64,000 bases of DNA from Bacillota bacterium (GTDB taxonomy: Bacteria; Bacillota; Sulfobacillia; Sulfobacillales; Sulfobacillaceae), in contig JAPNUR010000005.1 of assembly GCA_026627385.1 (NCBI GenBank), positions 25,695 through 89,694 on the forward strand, read 5' to 3'. Below the pieces are notes generated by a model. That model had not been told where the DNA came from. It worked only from the letters and a program-made list of their open reading frames with translations, and searched no databases. The translations under genes and the position numbers were made by a program. The first letter of the stretch is position 1, and each line of letters starts with the position of its first letter. Positions 46,570 through 55,573 of this stretch are shown here, piece by piece.

Positions 46570-47601
46570 TCATTCCCACGGTTCAGCCAATAACGGGCTT
46601 AGCGCGTTAAAGAATACCGCCGTCATCGGTCCCACAATGACGCCGCCTGCGCCAAACAAGCGAACGCCCATATACAGGGAAAATAATACCACGAGTGGAT
46701 GTAAACCCGTGTTTTGACCAACGAGCCGCGGTTCAAAGGTTTGACGAATAAGCACCACAGCGGCTAACACCACCAAGAGATGAATGCCCAAACGCGCATG
46801 ACCCGTCAAGAGCGCGCCGAGCGCCCAGGGGGCAAGAATGAGCGTGGGACCGAGAAATGGCACCAGATCCAACAATCCCGCGCTAAGGCCCACCAGCGCC
46901 GCATACGGCGCCCCGATGAGGAGAAGCCCGCCGGTGGTCGTCAGGCCGGTAATCCCGACCAGTAATACTTCCGCCCACAAATAACCCCATAACCCACTTT
47001 GCACGGCCCGTGTGAGACGCGCTAGACGCGAGCGCAGCCATGGAGGTGCCATCCGCACCGCGCTGTTGCGCACCAGGCGCTCGTCACGCAGTAGAAAAAA
47101 GGCCGCCAAGGTGGCAATCACCACCATGAGCGCCATGTCTGGCAATTGCAGTAATAGGTGGGCCAACGCCTTGATGCTAACCCCTAACATTTGGTCAAGC
47201 GAGTGCAATTCCGTGCGCACGGATTCGCGCCCCCACCCGAGGCGGGCGCGCACCGCATTGTACCAACGGAGGTACCGCGTCAGATGCCAGGGGCGGGCGT
47301 GCAGGTACTCGGGGACGCGATGGGTGAATTCGACCAGTTCCGACAGGAGCAGCATAACAATGCTACCGGCGATGACGCCGACTCCCCCCAACACGCTGAG
47401 CAGAGCCGCCAACGCTGCCAGCGAGCGGCTGACTCCCAGTCGTTCAAAGCGGTTCACCAGCGGCTGGACCAGGCCCGCCATCCCTGCCCCCAAGATAAAA
47501 GGGAAGAGGTATCCCGCCAGCCATCGCCAAAAGGCGTACGACAAGAGACAGAGGCCGATCCAGATGGCCGCGCGCGCAGTATAAGGGCTTAGGCGCTTCA
47601 T
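46570..47601 (-). CDS. AI-2E/YtvI family permease
   Basis: A 343-residue membrane protein with 7-8 hydrophobic helices, the AI-2E transporter family pattern FLGPTLILAPWALGALLTG and a C-terminal GGVIVGPMTAVFFNAL. In spore formers a member (YtvI) is sporulation-associated; others transport ions or signal molecules. The function cannot be fixed from sequence. It is an insertion between cdsA and dxr relative to Bacillus. Confidence 0.85.
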   Translation of the reverse strand: MKRLSPYTARAAIWIGLCLLSYAFWRWLAGYLFPFILGAGMAGLVQPLVNRFERLGVSRSLAALAALLSVLGGVGVIAGSIVMLLLSELVEFTHRVPEYLHARPWHLTRYLRWYNAVRARLGWGRESVRTELHSLDQMLGVSIKALAHLLLQLPDMALMVVIATLAAFFLLRDERLVRNSAVRMAPPWLRSRLARLTRAVQSGLWGYLWAEVLLVGITGLTTTGGLLLIGAPYAALVGLSAGLLDLVPFLGPTLILAPWALGALLTGHARLGIHLLVVLAAVVLIRQTFEPRLVGQNTGLHPLVVLFSLYMGVRLFGAGGVIVGPMTAVFFNALSPLLAEPWE

Positions 47602-47615
47602 AGCTCACCTCGGAG

Positions 47616-48401
47616 CTAACTTATGCCCAAGCCTTTCAATAAATAATACGCAAACGGTAAAGCCAGTAAGGTCGAATCAAACCGATCCAAGATGCCCCCG
47701 TGGCCCGGTAAAATCCCCCCCGAATCTTTAACCCCCACGTACCGCTTAAATTGAGACTCCATCAGATCCCCCACCACACCTAAGACGCTCACGCCAAGCC
47801 CGAGGAGGCTCCCTTGAAACCACAGCGCGTGGATAAGGCTGGCACCAACACCCCCGACAATGACCGCCGACAGCACGCCGCCCAGGGTCCCTTCCCAGGT
47901 TTTTGACGGGCTAATGTGAATCATGAGCTTATGGCGTCCAAACCGCCGCCCCACAAAATAGGCCATGGCATCAGTCACCCACACCAGGGCAAAAAACATC
48001 ACCACCAGCCGCACACCATGTGGCAGTGCGCGCAGGGCGGTCAAAAACATAAACAAGAGGCCGATGTAGAGGCTTGTCCAGGTGGTAGTCAGGGCCCCCT
48101 CAAAGCTTGAGGCCTCGCGCCCCAATACCACCGCCCCGATCACCACCACCACTAAGCCCGCCAAGATCCCCCAGACGAGCGGCAAATTCAACGCTTGGCA
48201 AGCCAACATAGCCCACACCCAAAAGACGCTCATGCGGGCAAAAAACGGCATCTTCTTGGCCCGAAACATCTGTTCGGCCTCATAAACCATGACCGCTTCA
48301 AAAATAGCGGTCGCTCCCCGCAAGGGCCAGCCGCCCAGATAAATGAGCACCAGTAAAATGGGGATGCCGACCGCAGCCGTGGTCACCCGACGTCCTAACA
48401 A
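47616..48401 (-). CDS. cdsA: Phosphatidate cytidylyltransferase CdsA
   Basis: A 261-residue polytopic enzyme making CDP-diacylglycerol. The signature GDLMESQFKRYVGVKDSGG followed by ILPGHGGILDRFDS is intact near the C-terminus, and PSKTWEG is present. The TTG start at 48401 follows AAGGGGGG. It follows uppS by 11 bp on the minus strand. Confidence 0.96.
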   Translation of the reverse strand: MLGRRVTTAAVGIPILLVLIYLGGWPLRGATAIFEAVMVYEAEQMFRAKKMPFFARMSVFWVWAMLACQALNLPLVWGILAGLVVVVIGAVVLGREASSFEGALTTTWTSLYIGLLFMFLTALRALPHGVRLVVMFFALVWVTDAMAYFVGRRFGRHKLMIHISPSKTWEGTLGGVLSAVIVGGVGASLIHALWFQGSLLGLGVSVLGVVGDLMESQFKRYVGVKDSGGILPGHGGILDRFDSTLLALPFAYYLLKGLGIS

Positions 48402-48412
48402 CGTAGCCCCCC

Positions 48413-49147
48413 TTATCCCAAGCCACCAAATCGCCGGTGTCGCGTTTGATAGTCGCGAATGGCAGCTTGCAAGTCGGCGGGGCCAAAATCAGGCCATAAT
48501 TTGTCGCTAATGTAAATCTCGGCATACGCTAACTGCCACAGTAAGAAATTGGAGAGGCGGAACTCACCACTGGACCGAATTAACAAGTCGGGATCCGGCA
48601 ATCCCGCCGTGTCAAGATATCGGTTGAGCTCCGCTTCCGTCAGCTCCGTGCCTTCGGGCGTTTGATGGCGCCAGCTATTCACCGCCCGCAAGATCTCATC
48701 GCGCCCGCCATAATTTAACGCCAGATTCAAGATGAGGCGCCGTTGCTGGCTTGTCTCCGTCATCGCCCAGTTGAGCGACTGCTGTGCAGACAAAGGCAAT
48801 TTGCGAATATCCCCAATCGTCCGGATGCGGACCCCTTCCTCTTTGAGCTCCGGGGTTTCGGACGCCAGAAATTCTACCAATAAACCCATGAGGACATCAA
48901 TTTCCTGGCTTGGCCTTCGCCAATTCTCGGTTGAAAACGCATAGGCTGTCAATACTTCAATGCCGAGGCGCGCCGCTTCCTTGACAATCGGCTTCAGTGC
49001 CTTCACCCCTTCGCGGTGCCCTACTGTCCGATCTAGCCCGCGCCGCTGGGCCCAGCGACCGTTGCCGTCCATAATGATGGCAATATGGCGCGGGAGATGC
49101 CGAGACAGCAGGGGATCCGCCGGCGAGTTTGACTCCTGGCCTTGCAC
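48413..49147 (-). CDS. uppS: Undecaprenyl diphosphate synthase UppS
   Basis: A 244-residue cis-prenyltransferase that makes the C55 lipid carrier. The N-terminal IIMDGNGRWAQRRG motif and the C-terminal PDPDLLIRSSGEFRLSNFLLW are intact. GTG 49147 lies 6 nt after GGGGAG and is preferred to ATG 49153, which touches the ribosome-binding site. It belongs to the frr-uppS-cdsA-dxr series. Confidence 0.96.
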   Translation of the reverse strand: MQGQESNSPADPLLSRHLPRHIAIIMDGNGRWAQRRGLDRTVGHREGVKALKPIVKEAARLGIEVLTAYAFSTENWRRPSQEIDVLMGLLVEFLASETPELKEEGVRIRTIGDIRKLPLSAQQSLNWAMTETSQQRRLILNLALNYGGRDEILRAVNSWRHQTPEGTELTEAELNRYLDTAGLPDPDLLIRSSGEFRLSNFLLWQLAYAEIYISDKLWPDFGPADLQAAIRDYQTRHRRFGGLG

Positions 49148-49175
49148 TGACATCTCCCCTTTATTGCCGCATTCA

Positions 49176-49733
49176 CTATGGTGTCATAATATCCTTTTCG
49201 CGCGCATCTGCCACCTTCTCTAGCTCTTGAATATAGTGATCGGTTAGTCGCTGAACGTCATGCTCTCCTCGACGTTCCTCATCTTCACTGAGCGTCCCGT
49301 CTTTTTGCGCCTTTTTCAGTAAATCCAGCGTGTCCCGGCGTACGTTGCGCACGGCCACTTTCGCTTCTTCCAGTTGCCGGCGAAGCTGGCGGACGAGATC
49401 GCGCCGACGCTCCTCCGTCAACGGCGGCACGTTAACCCGCAAAAGTTGCCCGTCCACGCGCACCGACACGCCCAAATCCGCCTTGAGAATGGCTTTTTCA
49501 ATGCTGGATACCGTCCCCTTGTCAAAGGGTTGAACGACCAGCACGCGGGGCTCCGGCGCGGTAATGCTGGCTAAATGTTGCAGCGGCGTCACCGCCCCGT
49601 AATAGTCCACGGAGACTTTCTCGAGTAAGGCAGGATGGGCCCGCCCCGCACGCATACCCGCAATATCGCGCGTAAACGCCTCGACCGCCTTTTTCATGCG
49701 TTCTTCACTGTCACGAAGGACTTCCTTTAACAC
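49176..49733 (-). CDS. frr: Ribosome recycling factor
   Basis: A 185-residue RRF, all motifs present: [38 protein letters not shown] and the C-terminal three-helix bundle. It splits post-termination ribosomes. The GTG at 49733 has AGGAGGGGG upstream at usable spacing; a GTG at 49742 is too close. It overlaps the end of pyrH by 23 nt. Confidence 0.96.
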   Translation of the reverse strand: MLKEVLRDSEERMKKAVEAFTRDIAGMRAGRAHPALLEKVSVDYYGAVTPLQHLASITAPEPRVLVVQPFDKGTVSSIEKAILKADLGVSVRVDGQLLRVNVPPLTEERRRDLVRQLRRQLEEAKVAVRNVRRDTLDLLKKAQKDGTLSEDEERRGEHDVQRLTDHYIQELEKVADAREKDIMTP

Positions 49734-50460
49734 CCCGCTCACCCCCTCCTACATAGGTGCCAATGGATTCACCCAATACCACCTTCAAAATGTTGCCGTA
49801 GGTATTTAAGTTGAAGACAACGATAGGAATATTGTTGTCCATGCAAAGCGACGTGGCCGTGGCATCCATCACTTTGAGATTTTCTTTTAAGACGTCTAAA
49901 TAGCGAATTTCATCAAACATGCGTGCGTTCGGGTTGGTCCGCGGGTCGGCGTCGTAGACACCGGACTCCTTGGTCGCTTTTAACATCACATCGGCCTCAA
50001 TTTCTGCCGCCCGCAAAGCGGCAGTGGTGTCGGTGGAGAAGTACGGATTGCCATTGCCGGCAGCAAAGATGACGACCCGCCCTTTTTCCAGATGCGTCAT
50101 CGCCCGTCGGCGAATATACGGTTCAGCGACTTCCTTCATTTCAATGGCCGTTTGCACCCGCACGACGACTCCGTGCTTTTCCAAGGCGTCCATTAACGCT
50201 AACGCGTTAATCACCGTGGCCAGCATCCCCATGTAATCAGCCGTGGCCCGGTCCATCCCTTTGCTCGATCCCGACTGCCCCCGCCAGATATTGCCGCCGC
50301 CGACGACCACCGCGATTTGCACCCCTAAATCCCGCACTTCCTTGATTTGTCGGGCAATGCTGTCTACAACGGCGGGATCGATGCCAAACCCTGCGTCCCC
50401 GGCCAGCGCTTCGCCGGATATCTTTAATACCACGCGCCGATATTTGGGCTCCTTAGACAC
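49711..50460 (-). CDS. pyrH: UMP kinase
   Basis: A 249-residue bacterial UMP kinase (amino-acid-kinase fold), with [41 protein letters not shown] and [13 protein letters not shown]. The GTG start has GGGGAG upstream. The tsf-pyrH-frr order is invariant in Firmicutes; a weak hairpin separates it from tsf. Confidence 0.97.
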   Translation of the reverse strand: MSKEPKYRRVVLKISGEALAGDAGFGIDPAVVDSIARQIKEVRDLGVQIAVVVGGGNIWRGQSGSSKGMDRATADYMGMLATVINALALMDALEKHGVVVRVQTAIEMKEVAEPYIRRRAMTHLEKGRVVIFAAGNGNPYFSTDTTAALRAAEIEADVMLKATKESGVYDADPRTNPNARMFDEIRYLDVLKENLKVMDATATSLCMDNNIPIVVFNLNTYGNILKVVLGESIGTYVGGGERGVKGSPS

Positions 50461-50500
50461 GGTTCACTCTCCCCACACAGCTCCTCGGTACCCGCGCAAA

Positions 50501-50519
50501 GAAAACGGGCAGCCTGCCC
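50501..50519 (-). terminator. Weak terminator between tsf and pyrH
   Basis: A 5-bp GGGCA/TGCCC stem with a 3-nt loop followed by GTTTTC directly after the tsf stop codon. It is short and probably only attenuates. Confidence 0.4.
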
Positions 50520-50521
50520 AG

Positions 50522-51136
50522 CTATTCAGACGGTGCTGCCCCTTCTTCTCCTCGTTCAAAGCGGACAAAACGGCGGACCTGAATTTGCTCCCCCAACCTG
50601 GCGATATGTTCTTTGATAAAATCGCCTACCGAGATATCCGGATTTTTCACGTAGGGTTGTTCTAAAAGACACACTTCTTGATAAAATTTCTCGAGGCGCC
50701 CCTGAACCATTTTCTCCACAATGGCGGGCGGTTTTCCTTCATTAAGCGCTTGCGCCGTGAGAATCTCCCGTTCATGCGCCACCACCTCAGGCGGAACATC
50801 CTCCGGTCGCACGTATAGCGGTCGGGCGGCGGCAATATGCATCGCCACCTCGTGTGCCAAGGCGCGGAAGTCGTCGGTATTCGCTACAAAATCTGTCTCA
50901 CAATTAATTTCCAGCAGTACGCCAATGCGTCCCTGACCATGAATGTAGCTTGTCACCAATCCTTCCGTGGTTATCCGCCCCGCTTTCTTGGCAGCTTTGG
51001 CCAGGCCCCGCTCGCGTAAAAGATCTATCGCCCGATCCATATCGCCTTGGGCATCCTCGAGAGCGCGCTTGCACTCCATCATCCCTGCCCCGGTACGCTC
51101 TCTGAGCGTCTTGACCTCTTGTGCCGAAATTGCCAC
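50522..51136 (-). CDS. tsf: Translation elongation factor Ts
   Basis: A 204-residue EF-Ts: [19 protein letters not shown] at the N-terminus, [14 protein letters not shown] in the core, and a short dimerisation region ending [20 protein letters not shown]. It recharges EF-Tu with GTP. The GTG start has AGGAGG 7-8 nt upstream. It is slightly shorter than E. coli EF-Ts, as typical for many thermophiles and Gram-positives. Confidence 0.97.
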   Translation of the reverse strand: MAISAQEVKTLRERTGAGMMECKRALEDAQGDMDRAIDLLRERGLAKAAKKAGRITTEGLVTSYIHGQGRIGVLLEINCETDFVANTDDFRALAHEVAMHIAAARPLYVRPEDVPPEVVAHEREILTAQALNEGKPPAIVEKMVQGRLEKFYQEVCLLEQPYVKNPDISVGDFIKEHIARLGEQIQVRRFVRFERGEEGAAPSE

Positions 51137-51154
51137 ACCACGTCCTCCTCGTAA

Positions 51155-51180
51155 TGAAGGCGACCTCGCGGTCGCCTTCA
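51155..51180 (-). promoter_or_regulatory. 11-bp hairpin between rpsB and tsf
   Basis: TGAAGGCGACC pairs with GGTCGCCTTCA across a 4-nt loop (51155-51165 with 51170-51180). No T-run follows on either strand. It lies just upstream of the tsf ribosome-binding site and may set the rpsB to tsf transcript ratio. Confidence 0.5.
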
Positions 51181-51199
51181 GCGGTCTCGTTTCCGGCGA

Positions 51200-51922
51200 T
51201 TACTGTGCCGCCTCTTCTGCGTCCTCGGGCATCAACGCTTCCCCTTGGCGTCCTTCAATTAAGGCATCGGCCATCTTCGCGGTCAGCAGGCGCACCGCTC
51301 GAATAGCATCATCATTGCCGGGAATCACATAGTCAATTTCGTCGGGATCGCAGTTTGTGTCCACGATACCCACAATGGGGATCCCGAGCTTTCGTGCCTC
51401 GGTCACCGCAATGTGTTCCTTGCGCGGATCTACCACAAACAACGCCGCTGGCAGCTCCTTCATCCCTTCGATGCCGCCCAAATACTTCTCCAGCTTTCCT
51501 TTTTGCCGCGCCAGGGAGCTGACCTCTTTTTTAGGTAGTCGCTCCCACTGACCTTGGGCTTCTTGCTCCTTCAGTTCCGCCAATCGCTTGACGCGCCGCT
51601 TAATGGTGTCAAAATTTGTGAGCATGCCACCCAACCAGCGCTGGTTGACGTAATAATCGCCGGAACGCCGCGCCTCTTCGGCCACCGCTTCTTGAGCTTG
51701 TTTTTTGGTGCCCACAAACAGCACTTTACCGCCATTCATGCCCACCTGACGCATAAAGTTGTAGGCTTCATCCACTTTGCGCACGGTCTTTTGCAAATCA
51801 ATAATGTAAATGCCGTTGCGCTCCGTAAAAATGTAGGGCTTCATCTTGGGGTTCCACCGACGCGTTTGATGGCCAAAGTGCACGCCGGCTTCCAAGAGCT
51901 GCTTCATCGATACAACTGACAT
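51200..51922 (-). CDS. rpsB: 30S ribosomal protein S2
   Basis: A 240-residue S2 with [34 protein letters not shown] and the [20 protein letters not shown] segment. GGAGGAAAAGC precedes the ATG. It opens the rpsB-tsf-pyrH-frr-uppS-cdsA series behind its own promoter and structured leader. Confidence 0.98.
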   Translation of the reverse strand: MSVVSMKQLLEAGVHFGHQTRRWNPKMKPYIFTERNGIYIIDLQKTVRKVDEAYNFMRQVGMNGGKVLFVGTKKQAQEAVAEEARRSGDYYVNQRWLGGMLTNFDTIKRRVKRLAELKEQEAQGQWERLPKKEVSSLARQKGKLEKYLGGIEGMKELPAALFVVDPRKEHIAVTEARKLGIPIVGIVDTNCDPDEIDYVIPGNDDAIRAVRLLTAKMADALIEGRQGEALMPEDAEEAAQ

Positions 51923-51945
51923 GCTTTTCCTCCTGGTTCGCCTCC

Positions 51946-52018
51946 GCAGTTCTTTTCATCTCAATCACCAGGGGTGAACTGCGTGCTAGATTGGGCTTTC
52001 TTCCATCGGAAGAAAGCC
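51946..52018 (-). promoter_or_regulatory. Structured rpsB leader
   Basis: Two helices lie between the promoter and rpsB. A GGCTTTCTTC/GAAGAAAGCC stem-loop spans 51994-52018. A second helix, GCAGTTC (51976-51982 on the complement) with GAACTGC (51946-51952), encloses a short CACC/GGTG pairing. The layout is that of an autoregulatory ribosomal-protein S2 leader; I cannot confirm a specific family match. Confidence 0.5.
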
Positions 52019-52024
52019 GTCGGT

Positions 52025-52053
52025 AGTATAACATACCTCGATCGCAGCTTCAA
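52025..52053 (-). promoter_or_regulatory. Sigma-A promoter of rpsB
   Basis: TTGAAG (52048-52053), a 17-bp spacer and TATACT (52025-52030) on the minus strand. This is a near-consensus housekeeping promoter, fitting a highly expressed ribosomal operon. Confidence 0.8.
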
Positions 52054-52084
52054 CCAAGCAGCACTCGTTCCCCTGACGCAAATC

Positions 52085-53527
52085 TTAGCCGTGGACCGCT
52101 GAAAAGCCGGGCACCCCATCAAACAAATACAGGTTTTCACTCTTTATCGGTTCAAATCCCGCTGCCACAACGCGACCTATCAACTGCACCACGTCCGCCG
52201 GCGCCACTGCCTCTCCTTCGTTGGCCATGAAGCGGCATCGCCAATGGTCGGTACAAAACGTTTCCGGCAACCCATCCGGCCAGACTTTGACGCCGCGGTT
52301 GGTAATCACCCGCAGCGCGAGCGGCCCCTCTTTCACCTGGCTTAACAGGGCACCTAAATCATTGGCCGATCCGCGATCCCAGTCCAAAAAGACGTCGACC
52401 CCGACGAGGCGTTTCTCCGCTTTGCGCTGTGGGGTTTTGGCTTCCGCGCGGATGACTTGGGTGGCCTGGTAAGACACCGGCTTTAACACCGCGGGCACCT
52501 GGCCCAAGCGTTCAATCACCGCCTCGGCAAATTCGCGGGTACCCACTTGACGTTGGCTGACGCCCTCTTTGTAAATGTCATAGGTATGAATCCCGTCCTC
52601 GATGGTCTTCAGCCACGCATTGTGCACCCGCGTGGCCACGTCTGGCTGTCCAATATGCACCAGCATCATGACTGCGGCAAGCAAAAGTCCTGAAGGGTTC
52701 GCCAGGTTTTGCCCCGCGCGCCGCGGGGCGGACCCGTGGATGGCTTCAAACATGGCTGCCTGTGACCCAATGTTGGCCGAACCGGCGAGGCCCACGGAAC
52801 CGGCAATCTGCGCCGCGACATCAGACAACACGTCGCCGTAAAGATTGGGCATGACGATGACATCAAACTGCTCAGGCGTATCGGCTAGCTTTGCTGCACC
52901 AATGTCCACAATCCAGGTTTCGTGTTCAATGTCCGGGTACTCGGCGGCCACTTCCTCAAACACTTTATGAAATAGGCCGTCTGTGAGCTTCATAATGTTA
53001 TCTTTCACAAAACAGGTGACTTTCTTGCGATTGTGAGCCCGTGCGTATTCAAAGGCGTAACGAATCACTTTTTCTGAGCCGGGTCGGGTAATGAGCTTTA
53101 AACATTGGTAGACCTGATCGGTCTGCCGGTGTTCAATGCCCGCATACAAGTCTTCTTCGTTCTCCCGAATAATCACCACATCCATGCCGGGGTGTTTGGT
53201 GAACACATAGGGATGATAGGCCACGCAGGGTCGCACGTTCGCGTAAAGGCCCAACGCCTTGCGAATGGTCACGTTTAAACTTTTGTATCCCCCACCCTGA
53301 GGGGTGGTAATGGGCGCTTTAAGAAACACGCGGGTGCGTCGAAGAGAATCCCAGGCCCCCGGCTCCATACCGGTTTCTACGCCGCGCAAATACACCTTCT
53401 CACCAATTTCAATGGTCTCGGTCTCTATATTGGCGCCTGCGGCATCCATAATGTTTAACGTAGCTTGCATGATCTCGGGACCGATTCCATCTCCATACGC
53501 CACGGTAATTGGGGTTTTTGTAGACAT
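52085..53527 (-). CDS. icd: Isocitrate dehydrogenase (NADP-dependent, C-terminally extended type)
   Basis: A 480-residue enzyme of the isocitrate/isopropylmalate dehydrogenase family. ITVAYGDGIGPEIM, YANVRPCVAYHPYVFT, IRENEEDLYAGIEH, PNLYGDVLSDVAAQIAGSVGLAGSANIG and EAIHGSAPRRAG carry substrate and metal sites. About 130 residues at the C-terminus (from KAEKRLVGVDVFLDWD) extend the core, as in the Thermus/Rickettsia-type IDH. ATG 53527 has GGAG 9 nt upstream. It stands alone on the minus strand before rpsB; the cofactor is predicted, not proven. Confidence 0.92.
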   Translation of the reverse strand: MSTKTPITVAYGDGIGPEIMQATLNIMDAAGANIETETIEIGEKVYLRGVETGMEPGAWDSLRRTRVFLKAPITTPQGGGYKSLNVTIRKALGLYANVRPCVAYHPYVFTKHPGMDVVIIRENEEDLYAGIEHRQTDQVYQCLKLITRPGSEKVIRYAFEYARAHNRKKVTCFVKDNIMKLTDGLFHKVFEEVAAEYPDIEHETWIVDIGAAKLADTPEQFDVIVMPNLYGDVLSDVAAQIAGSVGLAGSANIGSQAAMFEAIHGSAPRRAGQNLANPSGLLLAAVMMLVHIGQPDVATRVHNAWLKTIEDGIHTYDIYKEGVSQRQVGTREFAEAVIERLGQVPAVLKPVSYQATQVIRAEAKTPQRKAEKRLVGVDVFLDWDRGSANDLGALLSQVKEGPLALRVITNRGVKVWPDGLPETFCTDHWRCRFMANEGEAVAPADVVQLIGRVVAAGFEPIKSENLYLFDGVPGFSAVHG

Positions 53528-53623
53528 CCTCGTTAGCTCCATTCTTGAAAAAGTGGGGATCAACACGCCCACCACCATCATAGATGTCAAGGAAGCGACA
53601 ATCAACGCTAAGCGGCCATCCCG

Positions 53624-54865
53624 TTAAGATGACGCTTCAGCTTCGTAAGAGAGGGTCTGGGAACTGGGACGGGTTTCCGGCATTGCTAGGCTGACCACAG
53701 TGCCCAGCACACACGCCGCCGCAAAGAAGCCGAGCCCTAAAGCCACTCCACCGACGGCGGCCAACATGCCGTATCCCACAATGCCTACCACCCCGCCGAT
53801 GCGGCCTGCCATCTCCGACAGTCCCTCACCGGTGCCGCGTACGCGGGTACTAAACTGTTCGGCTGGCGCAATCACCACCGTCTTATCAGGCCCCGCCGGC
53901 CCAAACACATACACCAGACCCATCAGCGCCGCCAGAACCACGACGGGCACGTGAGGCGTCCGCCAAAACAGCAACGCTAAGATAGCCAACGATAGCGCGC
54001 GACCCAGAAATCCAAAGATTTGCAAGGGCCGCCGGCCCCAACGATCGATGAGCCACACCGTGAGCAGCGCCGAGGGAATGGTGACCGCTTTAACGGCCAC
54101 GCTGCTCCAGGCGGCGGTGGCCAAGGAGTGGCCCCAAAGGGCCACCAATACCATGGGAAGAAACATCCCGAGTCCCTGGTCCGTAATTTGATAAAAGAAG
54201 TAACTCAGCTGGGATACGGACAGCGTCCGCCAGACGCCTGGCCGCCGCATCCCGCTAAACCCTCCAGCGTGGTCAAGACGATGCCGCTCGCGCAACCATA
54301 GGGGCGATTCCTTCACCCAGGTTCGCGCAAGAACCAACGGAATGGCGAGAACCACGCCCGTGGCGAGCATCCACCGCCAAGCCATTGTACTGGACGTCGA
54401 CAATAGGACACTCCCCACAAAATAGGCAATCACCATGCCGAAGTTGGCAAACCACATCGCCCACGCCATCACCCGGCCGCGGACAGGTCGTGGAATAACT
54501 TCCGCCAAATAAGTAAAACTAATGGCGTAATCCGCTCCCACACCGATCCCCACCAGCAGTCTCGCACCCAGCAGCCACCAAATGCTAGGACTCATGGCAC
54601 TAAGCGCCGCGGCACCGATGAATGTGACATAATCGCCCATCAATAGCGCGCGTCGGCCATAGCGGTCGGCCAGCACGCCTCCAGTCACGCTGCCCACAAT
54701 CATCCCAATCGAAGTGACAGAGGCCACCAACGACAGCTGCCACGCGGCGAGAGCCCAGTCGCGCTTGATAGACACCAAAGCGATGGCCATAATGCCCATA
54801 TCGTAGGCACTGAGAAAGATGCCCGCTCCGGCAAGCAGCGACTGCCGCCTCCACCGCTGGCTCAT
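53624..54865 (-). CDS. MFS transporter (sugar/organic-acid porter type)
   Basis: A 413-residue permease with 12 predicted helices. Sugar-porter-like motifs GGVLADRYGRRALLMGD, RPVRGRVMAWAMWFAN and LIDRWGRRPLQIFG are in place, and the halves are joined by a short loop (WLRERHRL). The substrate is unknown; carboxylate or sugar transport is possible. It has its own promoter at 54907-54935 and a GAGGGGG ribosome-binding site. Confidence 0.88.
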   Translation of the reverse strand: MSQRWRRQSLLAGAGIFLSAYDMGIMAIALVSIKRDWALAAWQLSLVASVTSIGMIVGSVTGGVLADRYGRRALLMGDYVTFIGAAALSAMSPSIWWLLGARLLVGIGVGADYAISFTYLAEVIPRPVRGRVMAWAMWFANFGMVIAYFVGSVLLSTSSTMAWRWMLATGVVLAIPLVLARTWVKESPLWLRERHRLDHAGGFSGMRRPGVWRTLSVSQLSYFFYQITDQGLGMFLPMVLVALWGHSLATAAWSSVAVKAVTIPSALLTVWLIDRWGRRPLQIFGFLGRALSLAILALLFWRTPHVPVVVLAALMGLVYVFGPAGPDKTVVIAPAEQFSTRVRGTGEGLSEMAGRIGGVVGIVGYGMLAAVGGVALGLGFFAAACVLGTVVSLAMPETRPSSQTLSYEAEASS

Positions 54866-54906
54866 ATTTAGCCGCCCCCTCTTCTGACGTTTAGCCCTTG
54901 CTAATT

Positions 54907-54935
54907 AGCATAGGCTAACTTCCAGAAGTGATCAA
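54907..54935 (-). promoter_or_regulatory. Sigma-A promoter for the MFS gene
   Basis: TTGATC (54930-54935), 17-bp spacer, TATGCT (54907-54912) on the minus strand, about 40 bp before the MFS start codon. The CTAATTAG palindrome at 54901-54908 overlaps the -10 and could be an operator. Confidence 0.55.
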
Positions 54936-54962
54936 TTCATGTAACAAAAAAGTGATGGGGGA

Positions 54963-55463
54963 CTAGGGGGAGCTTGGAACCATATTGATAGTAACGGGAA
55001 CCGTCAACGGTCCGGTACGGACCCGGAGAACCACGCGCAGCGGCTGGGACAACGCCAGACGCATCAATTGCGGCGTCAACACCTCATCGAGGCCGACCTT
55101 GGGTATCACCCGCTGTTTTAACTCGCGAAACACCAACTGGGTCAAATCGCCCGTTAATTGTGCCTTAAGATTAGGGGGCAAAGGAAGTTTTAACCCTCCG
55201 ATCTCAATGGTAATCTGCCCCACAATTTGTGCCACTTCGTCTTCGATGACCGGTCTTAAACGCTCGAGCGCCACTTCCCGCATCCGTGGCCACGACGGCC
55301 TTAACCGGGTGATGGCGCCGCGAGCCAGAGCTAGCACCTCGCCTTGGGGCACGGAAACCGTGACTCCCACACCGTAAATCCATACCACTTCAGCTCCAAC
55401 TACAATTGCGGCACCCAGCAGCGCCCACGCCATGCGGTGTAGGCGACGGCTCAGCGGGCTCAC
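54963..55463 (-). CDS. Membrane-anchored hypothetical protein
   Basis: A 166-residue protein with one N-terminal transmembrane/signal segment (about residues 12-33), then a mostly helical, charged external part and a C-terminal beta-rich VVLRVRTGPLTVPVTINMV. No known domain was recognised. The GTG start at 55463 directly follows a GGAGGAG, tighter spacing than usual. It is divergent from the GH18-like lipoprotein and may share its control region. A YunB-like sporulation protein was considered, but the length and motifs do not fit. Confidence 0.6.
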   Translation of the reverse strand: MSPLSRRLHRMAWALLGAAIVVGAEVVWIYGVGVTVSVPQGEVLALARGAITRLRPSWPRMREVALERLRPVIEDEVAQIVGQITIEIGGLKLPLPPNLKAQLTGDLTQLVFRELKQRVIPKVGLDEVLTPQLMRLALSQPLRVVLRVRTGPLTVPVTINMVPSSP

Positions 55464-55573
55464 CTCCTCCTTACCGGGTAATACCAGTATGAAAAAATTT
55501 CTTCCTTCTCACAATAGTCGCGTACAACCATGGTCGCGTGCGCACATTTTTCACTCACGAAGGAGGGTCAGTG

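Noticed and set aside
46570..47601. Firm naming of the AI-2E permease as YtvI
   Set aside because: Topology and length fit, but the family contains many non-sporulation members and no distinctive motif was decisive.
54963..55463. Assignment to the sporulation protein YunB
   Set aside because: It is about 80 residues too short and shares only the N-terminal anchor.
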